From Apostichopus japonicus (taxonomy: Eukaryota > Echinodermata > Holothuroidea > Aspidochirotida > Stichopodidae), in NCBI RefSeq assembly GCF_037975245.1, contig NC_092574.1:13474713-13538712 (forward strand): DNA of 64,000 nucleotides, given 5' to 3'. Every line of letters begins with the position of its first letter. Within the stretch, counting starts at the first letter, position 1. Made by a program: the position numbers and the translations under genes. Below the pieces are notes generated by a model. That model ran no database searches. It saw only the letters and a program-made list of their open reading frames with translations, and had not been told where the DNA came from. Below, one piece after another: positions 62,455 to 64,000 of this stretch.

Positions 62455-62600
62455 GATAGTCGGGCGGCGTACGGGTACCTACGACCTTAATACGACTGAT
62501 AAACATTTTTAAAATAGCGGCGACGGCTTCCGACGGGCAAACTCAACATGAGCGATTTTCCGACAGGCAATCGGCGACGATCGTGCCCACTCAGTCGCTC
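62455..62600. other. CpG-dense patch
   Basis: About 18 CpGs in roughly 145 bases, far denser than the surroundings. It could be an unmethylated regulatory patch or a young repeat. No exon is seen. Confidence 0.45.
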
Positions 62601-62667
62601 AGTTAGTGTGTGTATGCGTGTCCGACATATACGCTATGGGTCTAGTAGTCAATGATCGTAAAGTAGG

Positions 62668-62720
62668 TCTGACTACAGTCAGACTACACAGTCTGACTAC
62701 ACAGCGACTACACAGTCACG
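62668..62720 (+). repeat. Short CAGTCTGACTACA repeats
   Basis: GTCTGACTACA and its inverse GTCAGACTACA recur, followed by CGACTACACAGTCACG. About four irregular units. Confidence 0.6.
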
Positions 62721-62724
62721 TTGA

Positions 62725-63770
62725 GTCGTGTCCCTTTCTGCCTTCGTCACTCCGGGGGGAGGGGGGGGGGGTGGGCGGCCGGCCGGCTTTACCCATCCCT
62801 GCAACAACACATCCTTGAGCTTGCCACTAACGTACATAGGAAACCTTACAGTCTATCAGACTTTTTTGTTCGAGTTGTTTCAAATCATTCACGTTCTATA
62901 AATTTGAAATGTTTGTAATTGAGTTCTTGTTTTTGTTTTGAGAGTCATGCCAACAGTAAGAAAGAATTCATCTTCTTTCATGATGTTTTTAAACTTTACT
63001 TTCTTGAACCTGTCCTTCATTTAACCCTCAAACTTTTCTTCCCGTTGTTATAACAGGTCCCGACATAAACAAAATCAAAAACGAAGAAGGTGTAAGCTCT
63101 AGCGTCGAATCACCTTTCAAATGTTTTTTTCTCTGAAAATACAGATTGATTGGTTTTTGAAAGACAAAATGTTAAGATATAAAACAAAACAGGATAAATT
63201 TCTCTTGGGACGAAAAATTTACAGACATTTCAATCTTAATTTGCCCAGCTAGGCACCAAGGAAGGATAAAATTCGCCCATAGCATTATTTTACTTTAATT
63301 AGTTCTTTCATTTTCATAAACATTTTTAAGAGAAAAGTATAAGGTTATAAATCCAAGGTGTAACATCTTCTGGTCGGTTATTTGATGATTAGAATTAAAT
63401 TAATGCAAAGTTTGTTGAAAATTTATTTGCCCGGAAAACTCTTTTTTCCTTCTTCTTCTTCTTCTTCTTCTTCTTCTTCTTCATATTACTTATTTTATTT
63501 TTGATGAACACGTTCGAATTGTGCTCTACGTCATGTTTAGTATACCCAACACGTCACTTCTCATTTAGTAAATTACACATTTGCCTTCACTTGCAGAAGC
63601 GCTTGTTTCCATTAACTGATTAAAAAAGGATCATTCGACGCATAAACTTTTCGGGTTAATATCCGGTACTTAAACATAAAATCAAAGAAAGAACGAAATC
63701 ATGAATAAACAAGAGGAATAATCAATTCCGTTACTACTTCAGTGTGTGTTTGCTTTAAACTAAATCAGCG

Positions 63771-63806
<36 letters not shown>

Positions 63807-64000
63807 AGTTCACGTATCCGACTATACATGTCTCATGTTAAATTTAGTAGAAGAAAGTTGACTTTTGTCATAAATAATACGACACTTTGGTATTTGCATA
63901 ACTTGGACGAGAGTTTATACGCTACGTGGTGGAATCAGGCGCCATTCTCAAATAAAACAACAAGAAACGAGAGAGGGCTAATAAGAATAGGAGGAACTCA
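62725..64000. other. No gene recognised; TTC and TA microsatellites
   Basis: G-rich run with GGGCGGCCGGCCGGC (62754-62788), a TTC array (63447-63481) and a TA array (63774-63801). No exon is supported up to the window edge. Confidence 0.55.

Overview
This is eukaryotic, AT-rich, gene-poor DNA. It has long TA, CAT and GT microsatellites, many poly-G and poly-C runs, GT-AG exon borders inside a mobile element, and one intronless reading frame for a metazoan seven-transmembrane receptor. The receptor type, the CpG-containing single-copy stretches and many TAGGCCTA-like words fit an invertebrate deuterostome. An echinoderm (sea cucumber or sea urchin type) is my best guess, but that is inference and not proven by the sequence.

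Layout. 0-5.6 kb: a decayed tRNA-derived SINE between two TA arrays, a palindromic MITE-like block (2.26-2.6 kb), a three-unit tandem repeat (2.69-3.43 kb) and a CTCCCGC minisatellite (5.46-5.56 kb). 5.6-10.78 kb: no gene seen; G-rich tracts near 10.2-10.4 kb. 10,785-16,253: a 5.47-kb DNA transposon with imperfect terminal inverted repeats, a TA flanking duplication and termini full of TGACCC/GGGTCA words. On its minus strand lies a decayed multi-exon gene. I read four exons: the start of a SAM domain and three later exons that splice in one frame but carry two TGA stops. From memory they resemble the 'SAM domain-containing protein 3-like' family, which is multi-copy in fish. 16.3-40.7 kb: no gene recognised; repeats, fold-back sequences and isolated factor-binding motifs. 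40.75-43.15 kb: the one intact gene, a 416-residue class A GPCR of the peptide-receptor type, with a possible TATA promoter 1 kb upstream and an ATTAAA signal about 100 bases after the stop. 43.2-64 kb: no further gene; microsatellites, two roughly 200-270-bp tandem duplications, a degenerate ACTTGAGATAA array, G-quadruplex-prone clusters and a 331-bp CAT array.

The most interesting object is the transposon at 10.8-16.25 kb. It suggests that SAMD3-like genes can travel as the only recognisable gene of a TIR element. The second is the receptor, which lacks the usual CWxP toggle tryptophan and has its TM3 cysteine out of the usual register. No RNA gene, CRISPR array or bacterial-style operon is present.
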